Shown: positions 7,455-15,753, counted from the stretch's first letter. The stretch: 64,000 bases of DNA from DMER01 sp003451645 (GCA_031976175.1 DALYLR010000006.1:52897-116896), one strand, 5' to 3'. The notes: a model not told the origin generated them from the letters alone. Translations and numbers: made by a program.

Positions 7455-8647
7455 ATTACGGCCGCCTCGCGCAGATGCGCAATCTCTTGGGCCGTGTAGC
7501 CGAGGCTGCCGAGGATTTCATCCGTATGCTGTCCAAGTTGGGGTGCCGCGTGGCGAATGGTTCCTGGTGTCGCCGAGAGCTTGACCGGTGTGGACGACAA
7601 AGGCGCTGGCTTGGGCAAGCCTGGATAGCTCACCGGGTGGAAATAGCCTGCGGATTGCGTGTGAGGATCGTCGAGGAGCTGTTGCGGGAAATAAAGCGGC
7701 CCTGCCGGGATTTTGGCGGCCTCAAGCTCTGCGATCGCTTGGGCGACCTTGCGTTCGGCGCACCAGCGTTGCGTGCGCTCGCTCAAGGCCGCGCCATTGT
7801 CGCCGCGCGCTGCATCGCTTGCGAACCGCGGATCGCTCAGCCAGTGCGGCTCGCCCATCAATTTGGCCCATCGTTTGAAGAGCGGATTGCCATTGATCAG
7901 AACCGTGATCCAGCCATCCTGACAGCGGAAAATGTCGGACGGCCCGGCGGTCTGGCCACGATTGAGCGTCGCCTGGCGGTCGAGTTTCAAGATGTCTTGC
8001 TCGATCAGCGCGGTGCTCATAATGGTCGCGGCGGTGCGCAGCAAGGCGCCTTCGACTTCTTGACCGCGACCAGTTTTCTCCCGCGCCATGAGAGCCGCCA
8101 GTGTGCCAAAGGCTGCGAGCGAGGCGGTCGAGAAATCGACCCACGGCGCATAGGAGCGTATCGGCTGCTCCGGCGTTCCGGACAAAGCTACAGCGCCCGA
8201 CATGGTTTGCGCGACCCCGTCAAAGCCCAAACGCTCCGCATAAGGACCGCCGCGGCCAAAGGCAGACACCGTCGTGAGAATGACGCGCGGGTTGATCTTT
8301 GCGAGGGACGTATAGTCGATGCCAATGGCCTCAAGCGTGGAGTAGGGCAGGTTGGCCACCACCACATCGGCGGTTTCAACCAAGCGCGCGATGACGGGGC
8401 GTGCTTGCGCATGCATCGGGTCGAGCGTCATGCCGCGCTTGTTGCGGTTCATCTGAAGGTACATGGCGCCATCTTGCGGCTCGCCGTCGCGCCAGCTGAG
8501 CGGGATCAGCGTGCGGTCTTCCGAGCCATCGCGCTTTTCGATGCGGATGACGTCAGCGCCCATATCGGCGAGCAGCGCGGCGCAATAGGGGCCTGCGATG
8601 AAGCGGCCAAAATCTAGTACGCGGATGCCGCTCAGTGCCATGGTCAT
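7451..8647 (-). CDS. Class III CoA-transferase (CaiB/BaiF family)
   Basis: The 398-residue protein matches family III CoA-transferases. It opens LSGIRVLDFGRFIAGPYCA, has the ADMGADVIRIEK motif, and places the likely catalytic Asp171 in WVDFSTA before GRGQEVEGAL. Such enzymes move CoA between carboxylic acids, for example formate/oxalate, carnitine or benzylsuccinate. The sequence does not reveal the substrate. Start ATG 8647 has GGAG eight bases upstream; the frame continues to 8743 without a better start. No acyl-CoA dehydrogenase or hydratase lies nearby, so the pathway is unknown. Confidence 0.88.
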   Translation of the reverse strand: MTMALSGIRVLDFGRFIAGPYCAALLADMGADVIRIEKRDGSEDRTLIPLSWRDGEPQDGAMYLQMNRNKRGMTLDPMHAQARPVIARLVETADVVVANLPYSTLEAIGIDYTSLAKINPRVILTTVSAFGRGGPYAERLGFDGVAQTMSGAVALSGTPEQPIRSYAPWVDFSTASLAAFGTLAALMAREKTGRGQEVEGALLRTAATIMSTALIEQDILKLDRQATLNRGQTAGPSDIFRCQDGWITVLINGNPLFKRWAKLMGEPHWLSDPRFASDAARGDNGAALSERTQRWCAERKVAQAIAELEAAKIPAGPLYFPQQLLDDPHTQSAGYFHPVSYPGLPKPAPLSSTPVKLSATPGTIRHAAPQLGQHTDEILGSLGYTAQEIAHLREAAVI

Positions 8648-8721
8648 TGCTTGGGCTCCAATGCAAACGGTAGACTGGCGATGACAGAGTCTTATTCCTT
8701 CACCGCTTGAGAGCCTGATCC

Positions 8722-9066
8722 ATGACACAGAATGCCAATCCATTGAAGCTCAACCCCTTGCAGCTGCGGACCTTGACGCTGTTGCAGGCGCTGGGGCGAA
8801 TCCCGCAAGCGATGGAGGCGGGGCCGGGCGAAGGCGAGGTGACGATCCGCCGCTTCCCCGCTGCACATGGCGACCACTTCCATCTGGGAGACGCGGTGGT
8901 ACGCGGCGCGGATGCCACGGGCTTGACAAACCAGGCCGTGTGGAAGGCGCTTGAGCACAAGGGACTTGCGCGCTGCGATGTGCCGAACGCGGTGGTGCTA
9001 ACCACAGAAGGTGTCGTGTACGAGACGGGCATTGCGCACGAAATCCTGCACCGCAGCAGTCATTAG
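8722..9066 (+). CDS. Small conserved-looking hypothetical protein
   Basis: The 114-residue soluble protein begins NPLKLNPLQLRTLTLLQALG, then a His-rich strand (FPAAHGDHFHLGDAVV), a helix (TNQAVWKALEHKGLA) and a strand pair ending TTEGVVYETG. The last part reads like a winged-helix or MarR-like helix plus wing (LTNQAVWKALEHKGL - VLTTEGVVYE), so nucleic-acid binding is possible. The HGDHFH cluster could bind a metal. Both are guesses from pattern. It diverges from the CoA-transferase, with 74 bp between the two starts. No name is supported. Confidence 0.6.
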   Translation: MTQNANPLKLNPLQLRTLTLLQALGRIPQAMEAGPGEGEVTIRRFPAAHGDHFHLGDAVVRGADATGLTNQAVWKALEHKGLARCDVPNAVVLTTEGVVYETGIAHEILHRSSH

Positions 9067-9268
9067 TGCCGCTCTCGGGCGTGCCGACGGAGAGGACGAG
9101 GGCCGGGCGTTCAAAGGGGGAGGCTGGCTCTGGGTCCACCCCTTTTGACCCTTTCAACCGGCCTCAAGTCATGTTCCGCATGACGGGAAGTGGCTGGCTG
9201 CTCCCACAACAGTCCGGCCGCTTCCCACTTGACCGGCCATGGCGTTCCGGGCTTGTGTCCGCTCTATC
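9067..9268. other. Unexplained 202-bp gap with three consecutive inverted repeats
   Basis: No convincing ORF. Three inverted repeats follow one another: GGGTC/GACCC (9132-9151), GTCATG/CATGAC (9168-9184, perfect, 5-nt loop), and a 13-bp stem with two G-T pairs (9185-9197 with 9214-9226, 16-nt loop). The series ends about 40 bp before the CcmI-like start. No T-tract follows, so it is not a simple terminator. It could be a structured leader, a small RNA or a palindromic repeat element. Confidence 0.45.
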
Positions 9269-10123
9269 ATGATATTCTGGATTATAATTGCCCTCGTTAC
9301 GGCGGCGGTGGTGCTTGCGATCACCTTTCCGCTGTTGCGCCCTGGTTCGGCTGCTGGCGAGGTGTCTGCTCCTTCTGCTGCACGGAGCATCTTTGCGAGC
9401 CAGCTGGAAGAGCTGGAGCGTAGCCGCAAGGACGGCGCCCTGAGCGCGCAGGAATTTGAATCGGCCAAGGCCGAAATCTCGCGACGCTTTCTTAAAAACA
9501 TTGCGGGCGAGGGCGACATGCCCACGGCACCTGCAACCAAGCCTAAGCGCGCTTTGGCGCTCGTACTCTGCACATTCATTCCTGTGGCGGCGCTGACGCT
9601 TTATTTTCAGCTCGGTAATCCAGAGGCGCCATCCCAAACGCCGGAACTAAGGGCGCAAGCCCTGAAAGCGCGGGCTGAGTATCAGTCCCTCGTCGATGCG
9701 CTTGAGGCGGCGCTGGCGGCGGGCAAAGGCGACGCGCAAGGTTGGCGCTTGCTTGTTGATGCCTATCGCAATCTGGATGAGCCGGCCAAAGTGAAAGACG
9801 CGCTGAGGCGCGCCACGGTCGATCTGCCCAAACGGGGTCTTGCTGTCCCTGCCGAGTTCTGGGCCCAACTGGGGGCGGCGGAGGTCGGCACCGCAGGCGG
9901 CACGGTGTCCAAACCTGCGCAAGAGGCCTTTGCGAATGCCATGGCCGTGGACCCAAAGAACATCATGGCGCGGTTCTATTTGGGGCTTGCCGCACAGCAA
10001 GCGGGTGACAGTGCAAAGGCGTTCAGCCTTTGGTCGGCACTGCAACGCGAATTGCCCGACGGCATGCCGCTCAAGGCCGAGCTCAAACGCCGCCTTGATG
10101 CAATGGCTGCGCCGGAGCCCTAA
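9269..10123 (+). CDS. ccmI: CcmI/CycH-like TPR protein (cytochrome c biogenesis)
   Basis: The 284-residue protein starts MIFWIIIALVTAAVV (one membrane helix). A segment follows with QLEELERSRKDGALSAQEFE, the typical CcmI helical hairpin. A second helix lies near 95-115 (ALALVLCTFIPVAAL), then a TPR-type C-terminal domain (about 135-280) with GWRLLVDAYRNL and FYLGLAAQQAGD helices. CcmI proteins chaperone apocytochrome c for haem attachment. No other ccm genes are in view, which is unusual but not rare in alphaproteobacteria. Start ATG 9269 fits the family; the earlier ATG 9239 would put a basic stretch before the helix. Neither has a clear ribosome binding site. The stop overlaps the convergent DUF4139 stop. 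Confidence 0.75.
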   Translation: MIFWIIIALVTAAVVLAITFPLLRPGSAAGEVSAPSAARSIFASQLEELERSRKDGALSAQEFESAKAEISRRFLKNIAGEGDMPTAPATKPKRALALVLCTFIPVAALTLYFQLGNPEAPSQTPELRAQALKARAEYQSLVDALEAALAAGKGDAQGWRLLVDAYRNLDEPAKVKDALRRATVDLPKRGLAVPAEFWAQLGAAEVGTAGGTVSKPAQEAFANAMAVDPKNIMARFYLGLAAQQAGDSAKAFSLWSALQRELPDGMPLKAELKRRLDAMAAPEP

Positions 10124-12225
10124 AAGTTGAGCGTGGCGATGTAGGCGTTCAGCGCCGCCAGTTGCGACGCGCGCTTGGCCTCCAGGCCATCAATAGCGCG
10201 CTTGCGCTGGTCTGCCTCGTCTTCGAGCTTGTTCATGCTGCGCAGATAACGCGCCTGAAGGTCGCTCTTGTCGGGGGCTGCCTTGATGTTCTCGCGGACG
10301 CGGTTTTGCTCCTCGAAGACGCGCTCGCGGGCGGAGTTTTCGGTTTGGAGCTGTTGATCGGTCTGATCCATTTCGCGTTTGAGCTCGGCCATGCGGTTGA
10401 AGGCCGCACGCTGAGCCTCGGTCAGCCGCGCATTGCGGGCATAGACCAGGAATTGCTCCGCAGGCAGATCGACTAGGATGATCGTGTCTTCGCGCGTCCA
10501 CTCTGTGACTACTTTGAGGGTCTGTGTTTCTTTGGCTTTCAAGGCTGCGGGGATGCGGAACACGTTTTCGGTCATTTCGACTGACTTTGCGTCCGGCGCG
10601 GTAATCGTCCACCCCGGCCGGCGGGGATGTTCGAGGATCAGCTTGCGGTCGAGATCATCCTCGCTCTTCAAGGTGTAGGCGGTTTCTTCGACATCAACCG
10701 CCGAGGCCTTGAGCACACCATTGGCGAGGCTGACCTTGGAGACGGTCTGCTCGAACTTGCGCTCGGCATCCACGATGATCTTTTGGTCGAGGGAGAACGA
10801 CAGCAAACGGCTCTCGCCCTTGGGCAAGGTGGACAGGCGCGCATCACCCACAAAGGAGGCAAGCCCGGCTTTGTCCCGCTCATAAAGGGTGACCACGCCC
10901 GGAGGAAGGCTCGCACCTGTGTCGTTCACGAGCCTGACGGTGGCCAGCGGATGGCGTGGATGGGTTGGCGGCTGAAACAGCGAGATTGTCTCAGCGCCCA
11001 CTTGGGCATTGATGATGGCAACGCTAAGCGATTGGCCGTTGCGCACGGTTACCTTGCCCGGCAGGGTGAAGCGGACCTGGGTCGCGGCCTCTTTGGTCTG
11101 AGATACCGCACCACCGGCTGTCAGTTGATCGAAGGAGGGTTGGTCAGCCGCGGACCCACCCGCAAAAGCCTCGCTCTCGGCGGCCATCATGGGCGCAGGC
11201 GGTGGCGGCGGAGGAGCAGGAACGGCCCGCGGGGCCAGGGCCTTGGCGGCGCGGCGCGGTTTTTCCTCGGCACTGATGGCACCCTCGTCCGCCCTGGGCA
11301 GGATGCGGCCCAGAACCTCAACCGGGACTTCCGGCCGGTCCACATAATAGGTCTGATAGAGCGCCTGACGGAAGGTGACCGGATTGCCCGTCACCACGGT
11401 CAGTTCGACATTGTCCCAGTCGACGCCGCTGACATTCTCAAGCACGGCCCAGCCCTGCAACCAGGCCTTGGCATTGTCAGGCGCGGTGGTCAGGCGGTAG
11501 GAGGCCTTCCACAACGGCGCGCTGGCAACAAAGCCAACCGTCACGATACGCGATTTGTTCCCGACGTTACGGATCGTCAGTGTGCGGCTTTGGCCCTCGC
11601 GATGTTCGGCGAGGCTCTTGAGCGCGCTGTCGATCTGGGCTTGCAGGAGCGGATCGCGGAACTTGATCGTCACGGCGTCTTCCAGAACGAATTGCCGCAT
11701 TCCTTCGGCGGTCATGACCGAAACGCGATGGCGTGTGATGGCCAAGTCGTCCGGGCCCTGGGCCGTTTCCTCATCGATGGCAACCACGCGGCCAGTAGCA
11801 GAGGCGGGACCGGAGACCTCGATCTCCGCCCCACGCAGGGCCTCAAGAAGGGCGGCGCTGGACTGCAGCGCATCGGGGCCGAAGGGCAGCCCGCGGAAAA
11901 TATCGGAGAGCGGCGCGCGGCTGGGCAATTGGATCGTCCCGGCCTGACCAAGTGTATCAAAGACCACCACGCTCTTTAGAACATCGTCGGCCTGATCCAT
12001 CCGCACCGGCAGGCTGAACACCGCATCCGTGTCAACGCGGGCCTCGAACTCGAAATAGGCGACGCCGCCCGTTGAGAGCATCACGCGCTTGAGTGCCAGC
12101 TGGTCGGTTGCCGTCTGATCAGACGGTGCACTGCGTGCAGGAGACCACAGCCAGACCGCAGCCGCGATCAGGCCTGCAGCGGTAAGGGCCAAGATGATGG
12201 GCAGCCCCAAACGGGTGGCGGTCAT
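10120..12225 (-). CDS. DUF4139 domain-containing protein
   Basis: The 701-residue protein has one N-terminal membrane helix or uncleaved signal (about 7-28), then a large beta-rich extracytoplasmic region. The DUF4139 core is recognisable around 215-590 (APLWKASYRLTT, VDWDNVELTVVTGNP, YERDKAGLASFVGD). A Pro/Ala-rich linker (PPPPPPAPMMAAE) near 345 interrupts it. The last 80 residues form a charged coiled coil (MDQTDQQLQTENSARER and onward). DUF4139 proteins include mucoidy-inhibitor-like secreted proteins; the function is not established. It follows a small lipoprotein gene by 39 bp on the same strand. Envelope location is likely from the helix and fold. Confidence 0.8.
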   Translation of the reverse strand: MTATRLGLPIILALTAAGLIAAAVWLWSPARSAPSDQTATDQLALKRVMLSTGGVAYFEFEARVDTDAVFSLPVRMDQADDVLKSVVVFDTLGQAGTIQLPSRAPLSDIFRGLPFGPDALQSSAALLEALRGAEIEVSGPASATGRVVAIDEETAQGPDDLAITRHRVSVMTAEGMRQFVLEDAVTIKFRDPLLQAQIDSALKSLAEHREGQSRTLTIRNVGNKSRIVTVGFVASAPLWKASYRLTTAPDNAKAWLQGWAVLENVSGVDWDNVELTVVTGNPVTFRQALYQTYYVDRPEVPVEVLGRILPRADEGAISAEEKPRRAAKALAPRAVPAPPPPPPAPMMAAESEAFAGGSAADQPSFDQLTAGGAVSQTKEAATQVRFTLPGKVTVRNGQSLSVAIINAQVGAETISLFQPPTHPRHPLATVRLVNDTGASLPPGVVTLYERDKAGLASFVGDARLSTLPKGESRLLSFSLDQKIIVDAERKFEQTVSKVSLANGVLKASAVDVEETAYTLKSEDDLDRKLILEHPRRPGWTITAPDAKSVEMTENVFRIPAALKAKETQTLKVVTEWTREDTIILVDLPAEQFLVYARNARLTEAQRAAFNRMAELKREMDQTDQQLQTENSARERVFEEQNRVRENIKAAPDKSDLQARYLRSMNKLEDEADQRKRAIDGLEAKRASQLAALNAYIATLNF

Positions 12226-12264
12226 GGATGGGTTATTCCCTGAAATGATGAGCGCAAGGTGAGT

Positions 12265-12867
12265 TTACTGACGCAACCTGACCAATTGCACCGGTTTGTC
12301 TTGGAAATATTTCTGAGCGTCGGGGGCGGCAAAGAAGGCGCCGAGTTCTTCCGGCGTCGCAGTCAAGCGTACGCTTTTGCTGGCGCCTGAGCCTTGCACT
12401 TTGCCCTTGATCTTGCCGCCTTCCACCAGGTCCGCCATGACCTCATGGCTCAAAAGATAAAGGCTAAGGCGGTCCTTGGAGACCTTGTAGAGCAAGATGT
12501 GGTAGCCGAGCGCCTCCTTCTCATCGTCGTCCATTTTGCCCAAGCCGGGCACGGGCACCAACACGCCATTCAGGATTGTGTTTGATCCCGTCTTGACCGT
12601 CGTGCCGCGCACGACCATCAAGTCATCTTTCTCGATCAGAGCGAGCGTTACGCCCTCCCCATTACGGTTCAAGATACCGTGCATATAGACGCCAGGCTCC
12701 GGCTTGCCATCTTCATCAAGCCCCCGCCACGCGCCCGCAAGCGCGGGGTCCGCATCGGGACCAGTCCCCTCGACCGGATGTTCAGAGGTGACAAAGCACC
12801 CCGACAGTCCGAGAGCTGCAACGACAATGAGAAGGATCTTGCCGAAGTGATGGGCGCCAAAGGTCAT
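12265..12867 (-). CDS. Predicted lipoprotein of unknown function
   Basis: Starting at ATG 12867 (GGAG six bases upstream), the 200-residue protein has a type II signal peptide with lipobox L-S-G-C (Cys24). The mature part is beta-rich: a WRGLDEDGK segment, KDDLMVVRGTTV, LLYKVSKDRLSLYLLS and a C-terminal ATPEELGAFFA helix. That pattern resembles a lipocalin- or META-like small barrel, but I do not recognise a named family. Residue +2 is Phe, not Asp, so outer-membrane sorting is possible. It is 39 bp upstream of the DUF4139 gene and probably co-transcribed with it. It diverges from guaA. Confidence 0.75.
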   Translation of the reverse strand: MTFGAHHFGKILLIVVAALGLSGCFVTSEHPVEGTGPDADPALAGAWRGLDEDGKPEPGVYMHGILNRNGEGVTLALIEKDDLMVVRGTTVKTGSNTILNGVLVPVPGLGKMDDDEKEALGYHILLYKVSKDRLSLYLLSHEVMADLVEGGKIKGKVQGSGASKSVRLTATPEELGAFFAAPDAQKYFQDKPVQLVRLRQ

Positions 12868-12997
12868 GGACATCTCCGTGGACGGATGCAACTCAAGCCA
12901 GGATAGCGGCAACACCAAGGCAAGGCGATGCTATTCCTTGCATAAATTGGGACATGTCCCTTGCAGGGCGGCCTTTCGCTGGCCTAGCTTGCGGTCC

Positions 12998-14557
12998 ATG
13001 GAAAACACGCGTTCCTTGCCCGTTCTCATCCTCGATTTCGGCAGCCAGGTGACCCAACTCATCGCCCGTCGTATCCGGGAGGCTGGGGTCTATAGCGAGA
13101 TTGTGCCCTTCGACAAAGGGGCGGAAGCGATCCGGAGCAAGCGCCCGCAGGCGATCATCCTGTCCGGCAGCCCAGCGAGCGTGAATGAGAGCGATGGACC
13201 CCGCGCGCCCCAGGAGGTCTTCAACGCGGGCGTGCCGGTGCTTGGCATTTGCTATGGCCAGCAGCTGATCTGCGCGCAATTAGGGGGCCAGGTCGCGTCC
13301 GGCGGACATCGGGAGTTTGGCCGCGCGGAATTAAAGGTGACGGGAGGCTGCGCGCTGTTTGACGGGGTCTGGCACGAGGGCCAGTCAGACCAGGTGTGGA
13401 TGAGCCATGGCGACAGGGTCAGCGCGATCCCGCCGGGCTTCCGTGTGGTTGGCACTAGTGCCAATGCTCCCTTCGCCGCCATCGCGGATGAGGGCCGGCG
13501 CATTTATGGCGTGCAATTCCATGTCGAAGTGGCGCATACGCCGCGCGGTGCGGCGCTTCTGTCGAATTTTGTGCACAAGGTTGCGGGCCTGAAACCGGAC
13601 TGGACCATGCGCTCCTTCCGCGAGGCGGCGATTGCCAGGATCCGCGCGCAAGTGGGCGATGGGCGCGTCATTTGCGGGCTTTCGGGCGGCGTCGACTCCA
13701 GCGTCGCGGCGGTTCTGATCCATGAAGCGATCGGCGCGCAGCTGACCTGTATCTTCGTCGACACCGGATTGATGCGCGCGGGCGAGGCGGACGAGGTCGT
13801 CTCGCTGTTTCGCGATCACTATAACATTCCGTTGGTGGCCGTTGACGCATCCAGGCCCTTCTTGGATGCGCTGGGGGGCGTGACGGACCCGGAGCAAAAG
13901 CGCAAAACCATTGGCAGGCTGTTTATTGAGGTGTTCGATGCCGAGGCACGCAAGGCAGGCGGCGCGCAGTTCCTGGCGCAAGGGACACTCTATCCCGATG
14001 TGATTGAGAGTGTGTCCTTCACGGGGGGGCCAAGCGTCACAATCAAGTCGCACCACAATGTCGGTGGCCTGCCGGAGCGCATGAACCTCAAACTTGTTGA
14101 GCCGCTACGCGAGTTGTTCAAGGATGAGGTGCGGCTGCTGGGCCGCGAGTTGGGCCTGCCCGAGCGCTTTGTGGGCCGCCATCCTTTCCCTGGTCCCGGT
14201 CTGGCCATTCGCATCCCCGGCGAGATTACCGAGGAAAAGCTGGCAATCCTCCGCCAGGCTGATTTGATCTATCTCGATGAGATTAGGGCGGCCGGTCTTT
14301 ACGATGCGATTTGGCAGGCCTTTGCGGTACTGCTGCCTGTACGAACCGTGGGTGTGATGGGCGATGGGCGGACCTATGACCATGTCTGCGCCTTGCGCGC
14401 GGTGACCTCGGTCGATGGCATGACGGCGGACAGCTATCCCTTTGAGCACGCCTTTCTTGCGCGCGTGGCGACCCGCATCATCAACGAGGTCAAAGGCATC
14501 AACCGGGTGGTCTATGACGTGACGTCCAAGCCGCCGGGAACGATCGAGTGGGAGTGA
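12998..14557 (+). CDS. guaA: GMP synthase (glutamine-hydrolysing)
   Basis: The 519-residue protein converts XMP, glutamine and ATP to GMP, the last step of guanine nucleotide synthesis. The class I glutamine amidotransferase domain (about 8-195) has nucleophile Cys85 in GICYGQQ and a His/Glu pair in FHVEVAH. The ATP-pyrophosphatase domain carries the P-loop LSGGVDSSV near 225. The C-terminal dimerisation domain ends KPPGTIEWE, as in all GuaA. Start ATG 12998 gives the family's usual N-terminus; a longer frame to 12866 is noise. It is transcribed away from the lipoprotein gene. No purine riboswitch-like leader is apparent in the 130 bp upstream. Confidence 0.98.
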   Translation: MENTRSLPVLILDFGSQVTQLIARRIREAGVYSEIVPFDKGAEAIRSKRPQAIILSGSPASVNESDGPRAPQEVFNAGVPVLGICYGQQLICAQLGGQVASGGHREFGRAELKVTGGCALFDGVWHEGQSDQVWMSHGDRVSAIPPGFRVVGTSANAPFAAIADEGRRIYGVQFHVEVAHTPRGAALLSNFVHKVAGLKPDWTMRSFREAAIARIRAQVGDGRVICGLSGGVDSSVAAVLIHEAIGAQLTCIFVDTGLMRAGEADEVVSLFRDHYNIPLVAVDASRPFLDALGGVTDPEQKRKTIGRLFIEVFDAEARKAGGAQFLAQGTLYPDVIESVSFTGGPSVTIKSHHNVGGLPERMNLKLVEPLRELFKDEVRLLGRELGLPERFVGRHPFPGPGLAIRIPGEITEEKLAILRQADLIYLDEIRAAGLYDAIWQAFAVLLPVRTVGVMGDGRTYDHVCALRAVTSVDGMTADSYPFEHAFLARVATRIINEVKGINRVVYDVTSKPPGTIEWE

Positions 14558-14620
14558 GCGATCGCGTTTGCTGAGCGGTAGTTGCGCCATCGCGCGTTGT
14601 GGCGTGGTGAGGCGCGCCGA

Positions 14621-14649
14621 TTGAAGAGCGAGGCATCGCGTGTTAGGTT
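14621..14649 (+). promoter_or_regulatory. Candidate promoter of the first toxin-antitoxin module
   Basis: TTGAAG (14621-14626) and TAGGTT (14644-14649) are 17 bp apart. The -10 ends six bases before the antitoxin ATG (14656), so a transcript from here would be leaderless. GGGA touches the ATG and is too close to act as a normal ribosome binding site. Match to consensus is modest. Confidence 0.35.
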
Positions 14650-14655
14650 GCGGGA

Positions 14656-14916
14656 ATGAAAACGATCACGGCGCGCGAGGCTGATCAGACCTTCTCGGAG
14701 CTCCTTGCTGAAGTAGAGCAGGGCGAAACCGTGCTCATCACCAAGAACGGCAAAACGGTTGCCGAGTTGCGGCCTCGCTCAGAGGACCGCCGGGACGATC
14801 CGGTTTGGCGGGCCAAGTTCGAACATATGATGAAGCTGATGGCTTCCTGGGAAGACACTGGCTACCGTGTCGGTAAGATCACCGAAGACGACAAATATGG
14901 CGACGCTCCGCTCTGA
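14656..14916 (+). CDS. Phd/YefM-type antitoxin
   Basis: The 86-residue protein opens MKTITAREADQTFSELLAEVEQGETVLITKNGKTVAEL, the classic Phd/YefM fold: a strand, a helix pair, then an ITKNGKPVA-like beta hairpin. Its C-terminal half (residues 45-86) is charged and probably disordered until it wraps the toxin. Such antitoxins neutralise the partner by direct contact and repress their own operon. The partner PIN toxin starts 16 bp after the stop. Phd-type antitoxins usually pair with Doc or VapC toxins; here the pairing with a PIN protein is clear from order and spacing. Confidence 0.85.
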   Translation: MKTITAREADQTFSELLAEVEQGETVLITKNGKTVAELRPRSEDRRDDPVWRAKFEHMMKLMASWEDTGYRVGKITEDDKYGDAPL

Positions 14917-14932
14917 ATGAGGGGGCCGACTA

Positions 14933-15379
14933 ATGCCGGTGCGATGCACGATCGATAGTAACGTTCTGGTCCACGCTGCGCTCGAGCCGGGCTCCGACAA
15001 AGGGAAGTGCGCAGCACAGGTCATAAGACTTGCAACGCCGAATGGGGTCATCGCAGCCCAGGCGCTGTTGGAGTTCGTCGCGGTCATCAGAAAGCGCTCA
15101 TTTGGGCTTGCTGAAAAAGCGGCTGTGCAAGCTGAAGCTTGGAGTGCGGTGTTTGAGACCGCACCCACCACTGTGCCGGTCATGACTGAGGCGCTTCGGC
15201 TCGTCGCCGCGCACAAATTTCAAGTTTGGGACGCGGTCATCTGGTCAGCCGCGCGCGCAGCCGGGGCGACAATTTTTCTGAGCGAAGACCTCCAAGACGG
15301 TCTGACCCTTGATGGTGTCCAAGTCGTTAACCCTTTCAGCCGTTCTGACGCCGAATTGGCTGCATTGCTAGGTGCTTGA
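14933..15379 (+). CDS. PIN-domain toxin (VapC-like)
   Basis: The 148-residue protein has a PIN ribonuclease fold with its acidic cluster: Asp8 (TIDSN), Glu47 (LLEFVA), Asp100 (VWDAVIWSA), and Glu118/Asp119 (SEDLQDG). These residues hold the Mg2+ ions for RNA cleavage; characterised VapC toxins cut tRNA or the sarcin-ricin loop. The target here is not predictable. AGGGGG lies about eight bases upstream of the ATG. It forms a bicistron with the Phd-like antitoxin just upstream. All active-site residues are present, so it is likely functional. Confidence 0.85.
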   Translation: MPVRCTIDSNVLVHAALEPGSDKGKCAAQVIRLATPNGVIAAQALLEFVAVIRKRSFGLAEKAAVQAEAWSAVFETAPTTVPVMTEALRLVAAHKFQVWDAVIWSAARAAGATIFLSEDLQDGLTLDGVQVVNPFSRSDAELAALLGA

Positions 15380-15442
15380 TTGGGTTTGCGATCGAAGCGG
15401 AACGCAAGCGGGCGCGTCCTATTTCTGACGGCCAAGAAATGT

Positions 15443-15495
15443 AGCAACGTTGCTATAATTCTTGACACGCTGCGCGAGTGGGATAGTGTGAGGTC
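15443..15495 (+). promoter_or_regulatory. Palindromic operator and overlapping promoters of the second toxin-antitoxin module
   Basis: A perfect 12-bp palindrome AGCAACGTTGCT (15443-15454) touches a consensus TATAAT (15454-15459) that is preceded by TGC, an extended -10. Just downstream, TTGACA (15462-15467) and TAGTGT (15484-15489), 16 bp apart, form a second possible promoter that would start at or near the antitoxin ATG. The palindrome is well placed for autorepression by the antitoxin. Seen directly; the function is inferred. Confidence 0.55.
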
Positions 15496-15753
15496 ATGAC
15501 CGCAAAAACCATGTCGAGCCGCGAATTCAACCAAGATACCGGCGGCGCCAAGAGGGCCGCAGAGACCGGGCCTGTGATTATCACAGATCGCGGGAAGCCT
15601 TCGCATGTGCTGTTGAGCTATGAGGCCTATGTCACATTGACCGGGCGGCGAATGAGCTTGGCTGAGGCGCTTGCACAAAAGGAACCAGGCGACTTCGATT
15701 TTGAGCCGCCGCGCATGGGAAATGACATCTTCCGAGCGGTCGATTTGGAATGA
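15496..15753 (+). CDS. Phd/YefM-type antitoxin (second module)
   Basis: The 85-residue protein has the Phd-like N-terminal half (SSREFNQDTGGAKRAAETGPVIIT, then DRGKPSHVLLSYEAY) and a C-terminal toxin-binding tail that includes FDFEPPRMG. It overlaps the toxin gene by 4 bp (ATGA), ensuring coupled translation. The upstream palindrome is a plausible self-operator. The sequence is quite different from the first antitoxin, so the two modules are unlikely to be a recent duplication. Confidence 0.87.
   Translation: MTAKTMSSREFNQDTGGAKRAAETGPVIITDRGKPSHVLLSYEAYVTLTGRRMSLAEALAQKEPGDFDFEPPRMGNDIFRAVDLE

Noticed and set aside
7475..8617. 380-codon plus-strand frame opposite the CoA-transferase
   Set aside because: Arg-rich antisense frame caused by GC-skewed codon use; the minus strand has a full family match.
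12868..12997. Purine riboswitch upstream of guaA
   Set aside because: No conserved three-way junction or loop motif is visible and the spacer is only 130 bp shared with a divergent gene.
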